Below, piece by piece: positions 7,949-16,674 of a stretch of 64,000 nt of DNA. The DNA is from Micromonospora thermarum (lineage in GTDB: Bacteria; Actinomycetota; Actinomycetes; Mycobacteriales; Micromonosporaceae), in contig NZ_JAATEO010000010.1 in assembly GCF_012034245.1 (NCBI RefSeq), forward strand, positions 124,001-188,000. The letters are read 5' to 3'. Both the position numbers and the translations under genes were made by a program. Each line of letters begins with the position of its first letter. Positions within the stretch are counted from its first letter, which is position 1. The notes beneath the pieces are model-generated. The model was not told where the DNA came from. It did not search any database and worked only from the letters and a program-made list of their open reading frames with translations.

Positions 7949-9232
7949 TCAGCCGCCGATGACGACGCGGCGCACGTCCGCCCAGCGGGCCGGGTCGGTG
8001 ACGCGGCGGCCGTCGACCAGCACGCGGACCGACGGCAGGTCCCTCGCGGCCAGGTTGCGGTACTCGGCGTGGTCGGCCTGGATCACCGCGGCGGTGACCG
8101 GCTGGCCCTCGTACGGCGGCAGGCCGTGCGCGGTCAGCTCCTCCGAGGTGTACATCGGGTCCGACACGTACGGCTTGGCGCCCCGGGCGCGCAGCGCCTC
8201 GACGGTCGGGAAGACACCGGAGAACGCGGTCTCCTTGACCCCGCCCCGGTAGCTGGCGCCGAGCACCAGCACCTCGACGCCGGTCAGGTCGCCGTACGCG
8301 GCGGCCAGCAGGTCGACGGCGTACTGCGGCATCGCCGCGTTCGCCTCGCGGGCGGACCGGACCACGGTGGCGGCCGGGTCGTTCCACAGGTACATCCGCG
8401 GGTAGATCGGGATGCAGTGGCCGCCGACGGCGATACCGGGCTGGTGGATGTGGCTGTACGGCTGCGTGTTGCACGCCTCGATGACCTTGAGAACGTCGAC
8501 GCCGACGCTGTCGGCGAACCGGGCGAACTGGTTCGCCAGGCCGATGTTGACGTCCCGGTACGTGGTCTCGGCGAGCTTGGCCAGCTCGGAGGCCTCGGCG
8601 GAGCCCAGGTCCCACACGCCGTTCGGCTTGGCCAGGTCGGGGCGCTCGTCGAAGTCGAGCACGGCCTGGTAGAACTCGACGCCGTGCGCGGCCGAGGCCG
8701 CGTCGACGCCGCCCACCAGCTTCGGGTAGCGGCGCAGGTCGGCGAAGACCCGGCCGGTGAGCACCCGCTCCGGGCTGAAGACCAGGTGGAAGTCCTTGCC
8801 GGCGGTCAGGCCGGAGCCCTCCTCCAGCATCGGCGCCCACCGGTTGCGGGTGGTGCCGACCGGCAGGGTGGTCTCGTAGCTGACCAGGGTGCCGGGCTTG
8901 AGGCCGCGCGCGATGGCCCGCGTCGCGTCGTCCATCCAGCCGAAGTCCGGTACGCCCTCGGCGTCGACGAAGAGCGGCACGACCACCACGACGGCCTCGG
9001 ACTCGGCGACCGCCGCGGCGGTGTCGGTGGTGGCCGACAGCAGACCGGCGGCGACCACCTCCTTGAGCTTGACGTCCAGGTCCGCCTCGCCGGGGAACGG
9101 CACCGCCCCGTCGTTGACGAGGCTCACCACCCGCTCGGACACGTCGGCACCGATGACCCGGTGCCCCTTCGACGCGAACTGCACGGCCAGCGGCAGCCCG
9201 ATCTTCCCGAGGGCGACGACGCAGATGTTCAT
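7949..9232 (-). CDS. UDP-N-acetylhexosamine 6-dehydrogenase (WbpA/WbpO/WecC family)
   Basis: A 427-residue nucleotide-sugar dehydrogenase that oxidises C6 of a UDP-sugar in two NAD-dependent steps. It shows an N-terminal Rossmann motif (VVALGKIGLPLA), LVFSPERVLTGR, Lys219 in ELAKLAETTYRDVNI and catalytic Cys273 in GGHCIP. The SPERV...GR segment suggests a UDP-GlcNAc/ManNAc enzyme rather than a UDP-glucose enzyme, but sequence alone does not settle this. Context gives it the first step toward UDP-2,3-diacetamido-uronic acid. The ATG at 9232 leads; the GT2 gene lies 5 bases upstream in the same operon. Confidence 0.88.
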   Translation of the reverse strand: MNICVVALGKIGLPLAVQFASKGHRVIGADVSERVVSLVNDGAVPFPGEADLDVKLKEVVAAGLLSATTDTAAAVAESEAVVVVVPLFVDAEGVPDFGWMDDATRAIARGLKPGTLVSYETTLPVGTTRNRWAPMLEEGSGLTAGKDFHLVFSPERVLTGRVFADLRRYPKLVGGVDAASAAHGVEFYQAVLDFDERPDLAKPNGVWDLGSAEASELAKLAETTYRDVNIGLANQFARFADSVGVDVLKVIEACNTQPYSHIHQPGIAVGGHCIPIYPRMYLWNDPAATVVRSAREANAAMPQYAVDLLAAAYGDLTGVEVLVLGASYRGGVKETAFSGVFPTVEALRARGAKPYVSDPMYTSEELTAHGLPPYEGQPVTAAVIQADHAEYRNLAARDLPSVRVLVDGRRVTDPARWADVRRVVIGG

Positions 9233-9237
9233 GACTA

Positions 9238-10794
9238 CTACTTTCCTCCTAGTGGGAGCCTGCGCCGCAGGCGGGCCATCAACCGGCGCGGCGTGACAGG
9301 TGCTACGGCGATGACGAGCTGGCCCTTGTGGTTGGTGGTCGTGGTCAGGACGTGCAGCCGGGCGCCGCGACGCAGCACCGCCCGCTGGGGCACCGGGCGC
9401 CGGGCGCCGCGCAGCGCGGCCACGCCGGTGGTGCCGAACGCGTCCACGTGTGCCTGGACGGTGCGCAGCTCACCGCCCGGACCCGCACCGTCCAGCAACC
9501 GGTCCAACGGAATACGGGCCCGGACGGTCGTGCCCGTGGCGTCGGGGACGACCGAGACGGTCGTACCGGTCACGTCGCCGGCGCCGAGGCGGACGGCCGA
9601 CGCCAGCTCCGGCAGGTCGGGGCGCGGGCTGCGGGCGGTGACCACCAGCGCCCGGGTGCCCTCGAAGGCCGCCGAGACGGTGTCCAGCCGGGCGACCCAG
9701 TCGGCGGCGGTGTCGGTGATCTCGTACCAGGCGTCGGGGATGCGCAGCTGCGGGTCCCGGAAGCCCGGGTAGCCGGCGTACCAGCGGTCGCCGTCGACCA
9801 CCGCGGGCGGGATGCCCAGCTCGGCGTCCTGCCGGATCACCGCGAGCAGGTGGTCGGTGTCGCCGTACCGGGCTGCGGCCAGGCGGACCCGCGCCTCGAT
9901 CGGCAGGCCGTCCCGGATCCGGTCGGTCAGGTACCCCTCGGCGAGGGTCCGGACGCCCGCGACGACCCGGTCCTGGACGTCACGCTCCAGCCGCAGGAAG
10001 TCGTTCTCCAGCAGCTTGGCGATCTCCCAGGTGAAGTGGCGCAGCAGCACCGCGTCCCGCTCCGGGCCGGCCTCGACCAGCTTGGCCACGAACGTGACCA
10101 GGTCCTCGGCGCAGCGCAGCCGCTCCAGGTGGCGGCTCTTGTAGGTGATGTTGCGGGCGTTGAGCCGGCGGACCGCGAAGTAGTAGTCGTAGTCGGCGAG
10201 GACCGAGATCCGGCGGGCCCGGACGCAGGCCTCGATGGTGAACGGCTGGTCGCTGCCGACCGGCATGTCCTCCGGATAGCGCAGCCCGTACCGCTCGATC
10301 AGCTCCCGCCGGAACAGCTTGGTGTTCGACAGGGACCACGGCAGGGCCGAGTCGAACAGGTCGACGTCGGCGGTGGTCTCCGCGTAGATCGCCTGGTGGA
10401 TGTAGCGGCTGTTCACCCCGACCAGGCGCCCCAGCACCACGTCGGAGTCCCACCGGTCGGCGGCGGCGACGAGCCGCTCCAGCGCCTCCGGCCCGAGGTA
10501 GTCGTCGGAGCCGATGAAGAAGACGTACCGGCCGGTGGCCAGCTCCAGCGCGCGGTTGCTCGGCGCGGCCGGGCCGCCGGAGTTGGGCTGGTGCACCACC
10601 TTCACCGTGCCCGGGTAGAGGCGGGCGAAGCGGTCCAGCTCCCGGCCGCTGCCGTCGGTGGAGCCGTCGTCGACCGCGATGACCTCCAGCCGGTCCCGCC
10701 CGATCGTCTGCTCCACCAGGGAGGTCAGGCACCGGGTGAGGTACGGCATCGTGTTGTAGACCGCGGTGACGACCGTGACGTCGGGCGTGCTCAC
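9238..10794 (-). CDS. GT2 glycosyltransferase resembling TarS (poly-ribitol-phosphate modifying)
   Basis: A 518-residue protein with an N-terminal GT-A domain: VVTAVYNTMPYL, VDDGSTDGS, HQPNSGGPAAPSNRAL, FIGSDDYL (DXD-like). A long helical middle and a beta-rich C-terminal part follow. NSGGP..PxN and VLGRLVGVNSR match my memory of Staphylococcus TarS, which puts GlcNAc on ribitol-phosphate chains, and the overall layout also fits. The CDP-ribitol and TagF genes in this locus make that role plausible. The GTG at 10794 overlaps the stop of the preceding gene by 4 bp. The donor sugar cannot be read from sequence. Confidence 0.8.
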   Translation of the reverse strand: MSTPDVTVVTAVYNTMPYLTRCLTSLVEQTIGRDRLEVIAVDDGSTDGSGRELDRFARLYPGTVKVVHQPNSGGPAAPSNRALELATGRYVFFIGSDDYLGPEALERLVAAADRWDSDVVLGRLVGVNSRYIHQAIYAETTADVDLFDSALPWSLSNTKLFRRELIERYGLRYPEDMPVGSDQPFTIEACVRARRISVLADYDYYFAVRRLNARNITYKSRHLERLRCAEDLVTFVAKLVEAGPERDAVLLRHFTWEIAKLLENDFLRLERDVQDRVVAGVRTLAEGYLTDRIRDGLPIEARVRLAAARYGDTDHLLAVIRQDAELGIPPAVVDGDRWYAGYPGFRDPQLRIPDAWYEITDTAADWVARLDTVSAAFEGTRALVVTARSPRPDLPELASAVRLGAGDVTGTTVSVVPDATGTTVRARIPLDRLLDGAGPGGELRTVQAHVDAFGTTGVAALRGARRPVPQRAVLRRGARLHVLTTTTNHKGQLVIAVAPVTPRRLMARLRRRLPLGGK

Positions 10795-11366
10795 GTGCCG
10801 ACCCCGAGTGCGCCCTGGGCGTCGCCCGGGGCGGCCGTCCCGGCGTAGTCGAGGCCGAACGCCACCCGGGGCAGCGCGATGCCGCGTGCCTCGTAGTCCG
10901 CGAGCAGGCCGGCGGCGTACGGCATCGAGATCGGGTCGAGGACGACGATCAGGTCGAAGGTGCCGGGCAGGCCCTGCCGAATCACCGGGTGCGAACCCTC
11001 GCCCCAGCCCGACCGGTACAGCGGCACCGCCAGCCGCCGGTGCACCCGGTCCGCGAAGCGGGCCTCGTAGGCGCCCGAGAGGCGGCCCATCCGGTCCCGC
11101 AGCCCACCTCGGCCGACCACCCGGAAGAGCCTGCGCGGCGCCCGGTAGAGCAGAAGCTGCTCGATCCTCACCGGGAGCCGGCCACTTTCCAGTCGGGACA
11201 GCTCGACCACTCTGACGGCCGGGTCGAACGTCACCCGCTGCCACGGCTTGCGCTGGTCGATCAGCACCACGGCCTGACCGCCGTCGGCCACCACCTGCGC
11301 GGACTCCTCCGCTGCCGTCCGCGTCCGGCTCGCGCCGAGGGCCAGAAACAACACCTGCACGGTCAC
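10791..11366 (-). CDS. Uncharacterised glycopolymer-locus protein, family member 1
   Basis: A 191-residue soluble protein starting MTVQVLFLALGASR with a Rossmann-like first strand. Further landmarks are VVLIDQRKPWQRVTFDP, LLLYRAP and FDLIVVLDPISMPYAAG. It resembles half of a GT-B glycosyltransferase but lacks an obvious donor-binding half. A clear paralogue lies at 20797-21360 with the same landmarks. Both follow a GT4 gene directly; here the GTG start overlaps the GT4 stop by 4 bp and the stop overlaps the GT2 start by 4 bp. An accessory role to the GT4 is inference. Confidence 0.75.
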   Translation of the reverse strand: MTVQVLFLALGASRTRTAAEESAQVVADGGQAVVLIDQRKPWQRVTFDPAVRVVELSRLESGRLPVRIEQLLLYRAPRRLFRVVGRGGLRDRMGRLSGAYEARFADRVHRRLAVPLYRSGWGEGSHPVIRQGLPGTFDLIVVLDPISMPYAAGLLADYEARGIALPRVAFGLDYAGTAAPGDAQGALGVGT

Positions 11367-12616
11367 TCCAACGGGCCGGCGACGGCGAACGAAGGCTGGG
11401 TGGTGGAGGCGACGTCACCGGGCGGAGGGAACCACGCCCGCGCGTGAGCCCGGCCGACCGCGTCGTACCCGTACCGCTCCTCGAGCACGGAACGGGCGTA
11501 CGAGAGGTCCACCTGGTGCGGGAACCGGTCGCGCAGCCGCCGATAGCCGGCGGCGATCGTGTCCGGATCGTCGGTCACGTCGATCAGCCCACCGGCGGCG
11601 TCCTCGATCCCCGCCAGGGTCTCCTCCGGCCCGCCGCACCGGGTCGCCAGGACGGGGGTGCCGGCGGCGACCGCCTCCACGATCGTCATGCCGAAGGTCT
11701 CGAGCCGGCTGGGGTGGATCAACAGGTCGTGCTCGCGGATCAGCCGCAGCGCGCGGTCGGGCAGGACCGAACCGACGAACGTCACCGAGTCCGCCACGCC
11801 GAGCTGGGCGGCCCGCGTGGCCAGCGACGCGTGCAGACGACCCTCGCCGACGAAGGTCAGGCTCAACGACTGGTCCTCCGCCCGGCACCGGGCGAAGGCC
11901 TCCAGCAACAGGCCCACCCCCTTGCGCTCGTTGAGCGAGCCGACGTAGAGCCACCGGCGCAGCGCGGTGACCGGTTGCTCCCGTGGGGCACCGAAGGAGA
12001 TGGCGTTGGGCATGAAGCCGATCCGCCCGGCGTGGTGCGGGAAGGCCTCGGCCAGGACCGAGCGCACCGCCTCGCCGACCGCGAAGAACCCGGTCGCCCG
12101 GGAGATGACCTCGTCGTACATTGCCCGGGAGTCCGGCTGGGCGAGGACCGACGGCAGGAAGGTGGCGTGTTCGGTCACGAAGACCCGGGCGTCGGGACGT
12201 GCGTTCTCCAGCGCCGTCCATCCGCCGCTCAGGCCGACGTGCGCGTGCACCACGGGGGCGTCGATCGGCGTTCCGCCCAGCGCGGTCCGCAACGCCTCAG
12301 CCTGCTGCCGGGCGGCTTCGGCGTAGGAGACGCCGGAGCACACCGGCACCGGCACGTACCGCAGCGCGGCTCCGGCGACCGTCCGGCTCTCGCCCAGGGC
12401 CCGGGTCAGCAGCCCCGGGTAGGCCCGCATGATCGCCTCGTGCTGCGGCGCGGAGACGCCGGCGCTCCACCTGTCGACGTGGTACACCGTGGCTCGGCGC
12501 CACGCGGACGATGTCGCCTCGACCATCGCCTGCACGAAGGCGCCACCGAAGGGCACCTGCCTCGTCGGGTACCAGGGCGTGACGACAGCGACGTCCCGGT
12601 CATCGGGAGCAGCCAC
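11363..12616 (-). CDS. GT4-family glycosyltransferase (copy A)
   Basis: A 417-residue GT-B retaining glycosyltransferase. VVTPWYPTRQVPFGGAFV opens the acceptor domain; VVHAHVGLSGGW, FVTEHATFL and PNAISFG follow. The donor domain has YVGSLNERKGVGLLLEAFA and the E-x7-E region HPSRLETFGMTIVEAVAAG. It should act on the cytoplasmic membrane face on a lipid-linked acceptor. The GTG start has AGGAGAG upstream. It is closely similar along its length to the enzyme at 21370-22611, and both are followed by members of the same unknown family, so the gene pair has been duplicated. Confidence 0.92.
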   Translation of the reverse strand: MAAPDDRDVAVVTPWYPTRQVPFGGAFVQAMVEATSSAWRRATVYHVDRWSAGVSAPQHEAIMRAYPGLLTRALGESRTVAGAALRYVPVPVCSGVSYAEAARQQAEALRTALGGTPIDAPVVHAHVGLSGGWTALENARPDARVFVTEHATFLPSVLAQPDSRAMYDEVISRATGFFAVGEAVRSVLAEAFPHHAGRIGFMPNAISFGAPREQPVTALRRWLYVGSLNERKGVGLLLEAFARCRAEDQSLSLTFVGEGRLHASLATRAAQLGVADSVTFVGSVLPDRALRLIREHDLLIHPSRLETFGMTIVEAVAAGTPVLATRCGGPEETLAGIEDAAGGLIDVTDDPDTIAAGYRRLRDRFPHQVDLSYARSVLEERYGYDAVGRAHARAWFPPPGDVASTTQPSFAVAGPLE

Positions 12617-12986
12617 CCCGAAACTCTCCTTCTCTGGTCACCGGACTCGGCCGGCGGCTCGCACCGCCAGATCTCCGTCCGTGCCTGCGCGTCGCTCGCG
12701 AACGTCGGCGAGTCTACGGCAAGCCGGGTCACGGCCGTCCGCAGTGCGCGAGCCGGCGTTGACCTGCGACTGCGGCCTCGTCGAGTCCCGGCGCGAGCTG
12801 GGCGCGCCGGTCGGGCCGCCAGGCCCCGCCCGGGACGATCCGGCCATGCGGGGTACGCGGTGACGTATCGTGGCCCGGGGTCCCCGGCGCCCGGGTGGCC
12901 CCCGCGGACGGCCCTCAGCGGTCAGTCATGCTACAACCGGCAGTTATCCGGACAGTCCACGTCACCACACGCCAGGAGTAGACCTC
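12617..12986. other. Divergent intergenic region (370 bp)
   Basis: This region separates the minus-strand GT4 gene from the plus-strand 2-epimerase gene and must hold both promoters. I see no convincing -35/-10 pair. The only clear signal is the AGGAG before the 2-epimerase start. Confidence 0.4.
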
Positions 12987-14072
12987 GTGAAGGTTGTCAG
13001 CGTCGTCGGCGCCCGCCCGCAGCTGGTGAAGCTCGCCCCCATCGCCGCGGCGTTCGCCGGGACCGCCCACGAACACGTGATCGTGCACACCGGCCAGCAC
13101 TACGACGCGAACCTCTCCGACGTGTTCTTCTCCGGGCTCGGCATCCCCGACCCCGACGTGCACCTCGGGATCGGCTCGGGCAGCCACGGGGTGCAGACGG
13201 GCAACATCCTGGCCGCGCTCGACCCGGTCTTCGCCGAGGCCGCGCCGGACTGGGTGCTCGTCTACGGCGACACCAACTCGACGCTGGCCGGCGCCGTGTC
13301 CGCCGTGAAGCAGCACATCAAGGTGGCGCACCTGGAGGCCGGGCTGCGGTCGTTCAACCGGCGGATGCCGGAGGAGCACAACCGCATCCTCACCGACCAC
13401 GCCGCCGACCTCCTGCTGGCCCCCACCGAGGAGGCCATGCGGCACCTCGACACCGAGGGTCTCGCCCGCCGGTCGGTCCTGGTCGGCGACGTCATGGTCG
13501 ACGTCTGCCTGAACATCCGCGACGCGGTCCAGCGGGGCGAGCACCCCGCGCCCACCCTCCCGGAGGGGATCGACCCGCGCGAGCCGTACCTGGTCGCCAC
13601 CCTGCACCGGCCGGACAACACCGACGACCCGCGTCGACTGACCGCGCTGGTGGAGGCGCTGGCCGGGCTGAGCGTGCCGGTCGCGCTGCTCGCCCACCCG
13701 CGGCTGGTCGCCCGCGCCGAGGAGTACGGCGTGAAGCTCGCCCAGGGCGCGGTGCACGTCGGCCAGCCCCTGCCCTACGCCGGTCTGGTCTCGGCCGTGA
13801 TGGGCTCGGTGGGCGTGGTGACCGACTCGGGCGGCCTCCAGAAGGAGGCGTACCTGCTGGGCCGGCCGTGCACCACGCTGCGGCCGGAGACCGAGTGGGT
13901 GGAGACCCTGGAGGGCGGCTGGAACGTCCTCGTTCCGACCCCAACCGACCTGGGGCCGCGGTGGGCGGACGTGGCCACCCGGCCGGCGCCCGAGGCCCCG
14001 CGCGGCACCCCGTACGGCGACGGGCGGGCCGCCCACCGCGTCGTCGAGGTGCTCGCCGAGCGCGCGGGCTGA
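12987..14072 (+). CDS. UDP-N-acetylglucosamine 2-epimerase family protein (WecB/WbpI)
   Basis: A 361-residue non-hydrolysing UDP-GlcNAc 2-epimerase. Landmarks in order are VVGARPQLVK, HTGQHYD, VYGDTNSTLAG, HLEAGLRSFNRRMPEEHNR and VTDSGGLQKEAY. It could convert UDP-GlcNAc to UDP-ManNAc, or act as WbpI on the diacetamido-glucuronic acid to give the manno form; both fit the cluster. The GTG at 12987 follows AGGAG at 12974-12978. An upstream in-frame start near 12870 would add residues that are not family-like. Confidence 0.92.
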   Translation: MKVVSVVGARPQLVKLAPIAAAFAGTAHEHVIVHTGQHYDANLSDVFFSGLGIPDPDVHLGIGSGSHGVQTGNILAALDPVFAEAAPDWVLVYGDTNSTLAGAVSAVKQHIKVAHLEAGLRSFNRRMPEEHNRILTDHAADLLLAPTEEAMRHLDTEGLARRSVLVGDVMVDVCLNIRDAVQRGEHPAPTLPEGIDPREPYLVATLHRPDNTDDPRRLTALVEALAGLSVPVALLAHPRLVARAEEYGVKLAQGAVHVGQPLPYAGLVSAVMGSVGVVTDSGGLQKEAYLLGRPCTTLRPETEWVETLEGGWNVLVPTPTDLGPRWADVATRPAPEAPRGTPYGDGRAAHRVVEVLAERAG

Positions 14073-14078
14073 CCGGGC

Positions 14079-14108
14079 GACCGGCGACCGCTACCGCCGT
14101 CGCCGGTC
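14079..14108. terminator. Hairpin between convergent genes
   Basis: A 10-bp perfect stem, GACCGGCGAC with its complement, around a 10-base loop. It slightly overlaps the stop of the AftA-like gene. Confidence 0.55.
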
Positions 14109-16350
14109 AGGTTCCCGGCTTGCGGACGGCCACGACCACGCCGCTCGGCACGGTGTCGTCGATGCGCCACACCGCCGGATCGAACTGCTTCGGGTGGAAG
14201 ACGATCTCCCCGAAGTGCCAGCCGGCCGGCCGGCGCCGCAGCACGAAGACGTCGATCTCCCCGAACCGGGTGTCCCCGGTGGCCCGCGCGAACTCGGCCG
14301 GATCGGTGATCCCGGCCAGGCGGATCACCTCCGCACGCCGGTCGTCCCAGTGGGTCCACGTGTTCGAGGCCAGCCGCTCCACGGCCATGTAGCCGGGCCA
14401 CGGCTGGTACGCGTACATCCGCTCGTCGTAGCTGAGGGTCACCGGCAGCGCGTCCGGGCCCAGCGTCTCGTGCACCACCCGGCGGACGGGTTCGGCGGGG
14501 AACCAGGTGACGGTGACCTCGTCCGGCGCGGGGTAGCGCTGCTTGGAGCCGTCCGGCAGCGGCTCGGCGTGGGTGTAGACGGCGAGGTTGTAGTTCTGCG
14601 GGCCGGCCGGTCGCTTCACCGAGGCGAGCCCGGGCGGCGACGGCATCCAGGTGCCCGCGCCGGACAGCCCGGCCAGGACCAGGAGCCCGGCCGTGCCGAC
14701 CAGCGCCACCCGGCGCAGCGAGCCGGCGACCCGCAGCCGCGCCGCGAGGGCCCGGCCCGCCTCGACCAGCGCGAGGACCCCGCCGCAGGCGAGCACCAGG
14801 CCGAGCAACCGGGTGGTGTAGTGCAGGTACAGCGTGTGGCCGTTGTGCATGAAGATCAGCACGAACGCCCAGCGGTAGACGTACGCCCCGAGCAGCACGA
14901 GCAGCAGCGGCCGGGCCCACCACCGCTTGCGCCAGTACCAGGCGAGCCCGACCAGGCCGCAGATCTGGAGCACGTGCAGCGGCGCGGACAGCGGCGCCTT
15001 CAGGTACCAGACGCCCAGCGGATCCTCGACGATGGCCGGGGAGATGAAGTAGTCGTTCACCCGGCTGCCGCCGATGGTCAGCGTGCCCCGCAGGTACGGG
15101 ATCAGGTACCACGCCGCCACGGCGAACGCGGTCACCCCGACGCCGACGAGGTGGCCGAGGTAGCGCCACCGGCGCGGGCTGCGCCAGAACGACACCCCGA
15201 CCAGCACCACCAGGCCGACGGCGGCGAACATGACGTAGCCCTGGTAGGTCATCAGCAGCAGCCCACCGATCACGCCGGCGGCCAGCCAGTGCAGGCCGCC
15301 CTCCCGGCGGGACCGGTCGGTGAAGGTGCGCAGCACCCACGGGACGAAGACGGCGAGCGTGATGATCTCGTACGACTTGCGGGGCTGGCTGAACACCCAC
15401 GGCGGCAGCACCGCCAGGGCGAGCGCCACCCAGGCGGGCACGACCCCCCGCCAGAGCACGAACGCGACGACGACGGCCAGCGAGATCAGCGTCGCCTCGC
15501 CGTAGCCGATCAGCGACCAGGCCGGCTGGTCGAGCTGGAGGGCGAGCCGGCCGAGCAGGAACGGGAACAGCGGTGGGTACTCCGACGGCACCGACGACAC
15601 GATCCCGTCGACCGGCTGGGTGTGCACGGTGAACTTGGTGGCCATGGCGGCCAGCCGGGCCGAGTCGCCCCGCAGGCCCGAGTCGCCGAACGGGCTGCCG
15701 TTGTACGAGGCGATCAGGGTGAGGCCCACCCACGCCGCGTACGCGCCGGCGACCAGGCCGATGATCCGGTCGCTGCTGCGCCACAGGGCCAGCGCGAACA
15801 GGAGCAGGCCGCCGACGATCGCGGCACCCGCGGGGACGAGCGCGCCTTGCGCGGTGAACGGGTCGGCGTCCACGATCTTCACCAGGGCGGCCCCGCCGGG
15901 GTACGCCGCCGCCCAGGTCAGGACCGCGATGGTCGGCGCGCCGATCCGCGGCCGGAGCCGCCGGCGCCAGGTCCGCTCGGCGTCGCCCTCGACCGGTGCG
16001 CCGCCCGTCGGGCGCGCGTCCATTCGACGCGGGGCGGGGGCCGGGGTGGGCCCCGGGTCGTCGACGTCCGCCGGCGCCGGGCCGGACGCCACCTCGGACG
16101 AGCCCTCAAGGGCACGTTCCTCCGCCGAACGGTGGTCGGCCCGGTCGTCGGGCGCCGCGTCCGACGGCCGCTCCGCCGGGTCGGACGGGACGTCCTCGGG
16201 TCGGCGGGCCGTCGGCGGGTCCGTGGGTGCGGTCGCGCCCGGGGTGGTCGAGTCCGCGTCGGCCACGGGGCCGGCCTGCGCCGGAGCCGTCTCCGCCGCA
16301 CCGGTCACGGTACGGGCCGCGCTGGAATCCTCGTCCACACTGCTCGTCAC
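14107..16350 (-). CDS. AftA-like arabinofuranosyltransferase (GT-C, GT85-like)
   Basis: A 747-residue polytopic enzyme. A low-complexity Pro/Ala/Asp tail (about 1-130) precedes a multi-helix GT-C domain and a soluble C-terminal domain (about 560-747). SEYPPLFPFLLGRLA in the loop region and the tail (EIDVFVLRRR, FDPAVWR, VVVAVRK) fit galactan 5-O-arabinofuranosyltransferase AftA, which uses decaprenyl-phosphoryl arabinose outside the membrane. Whole-cell arabinose is known in Micromonosporaceae, but a mycobacterial-type arabinogalactan is not assumed. The GTG at 16350 follows AGGAGG. The long N-terminal tail is unusual. Confidence 0.75.
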   Translation of the reverse strand: MTSSVDEDSSAARTVTGAAETAPAQAGPVADADSTTPGATAPTDPPTARRPEDVPSDPAERPSDAAPDDRADHRSAEERALEGSSEVASGPAPADVDDPGPTPAPAPRRMDARPTGGAPVEGDAERTWRRRLRPRIGAPTIAVLTWAAAYPGGAALVKIVDADPFTAQGALVPAGAAIVGGLLLFALALWRSSDRIIGLVAGAYAAWVGLTLIASYNGSPFGDSGLRGDSARLAAMATKFTVHTQPVDGIVSSVPSEYPPLFPFLLGRLALQLDQPAWSLIGYGEATLISLAVVVAFVLWRGVVPAWVALALAVLPPWVFSQPRKSYEIITLAVFVPWVLRTFTDRSRREGGLHWLAAGVIGGLLLMTYQGYVMFAAVGLVVLVGVSFWRSPRRWRYLGHLVGVGVTAFAVAAWYLIPYLRGTLTIGGSRVNDYFISPAIVEDPLGVWYLKAPLSAPLHVLQICGLVGLAWYWRKRWWARPLLLVLLGAYVYRWAFVLIFMHNGHTLYLHYTTRLLGLVLACGGVLALVEAGRALAARLRVAGSLRRVALVGTAGLLVLAGLSGAGTWMPSPPGLASVKRPAGPQNYNLAVYTHAEPLPDGSKQRYPAPDEVTVTWFPAEPVRRVVHETLGPDALPVTLSYDERMYAYQPWPGYMAVERLASNTWTHWDDRRAEVIRLAGITDPAEFARATGDTRFGEIDVFVLRRRPAGWHFGEIVFHPKQFDPAVWRIDDTVPSGVVVAVRKPGT

Positions 16351-16674
16351 AGGCACCTCCTGCTCGGGAAAAACCCGCGCCAGCCTAACGGCCGTGCACG
16401 GATCGTGGTGGTCCGCACGCCGCGGCACGCGGCGACACACCCGGGCAACTCCACCGATCGGCCGCGTACCGGCTCCCCCGGACCCCGCGGATCCGGCGCC
16501 GAACAGCGGCTCGACACCCGCCGAACAGGCATCGACCGGACGCCGCGCGGCGGGGCGGCCGGCCACGCCGACGTGCGATAGCCTGGCGCCGCACCCCTCA
16601 CGAGCATCCACGCGACCCGGCTTCTGGCCCGCGGAGCCCGACGGCCACGAGGCCTTCTGCAGGAGGCAACTCCC
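16351..16674. other. Divergent intergenic region (324 bp)
   Basis: It lies between the AftA-like gene and the methyltransferase operon. A weak -10-like TAGCCT is present at 16579-16584, but no matching -35 stands out. No ORF or RNA signature is visible. Confidence 0.35.

Noticed and set aside
14194..16581. A 795-codon plus-strand frame opposite the AftA-like gene
   Set aside because: The minus-strand protein has coherent membrane topology and family motifs, while this frame has shadow-like composition and no start signal.
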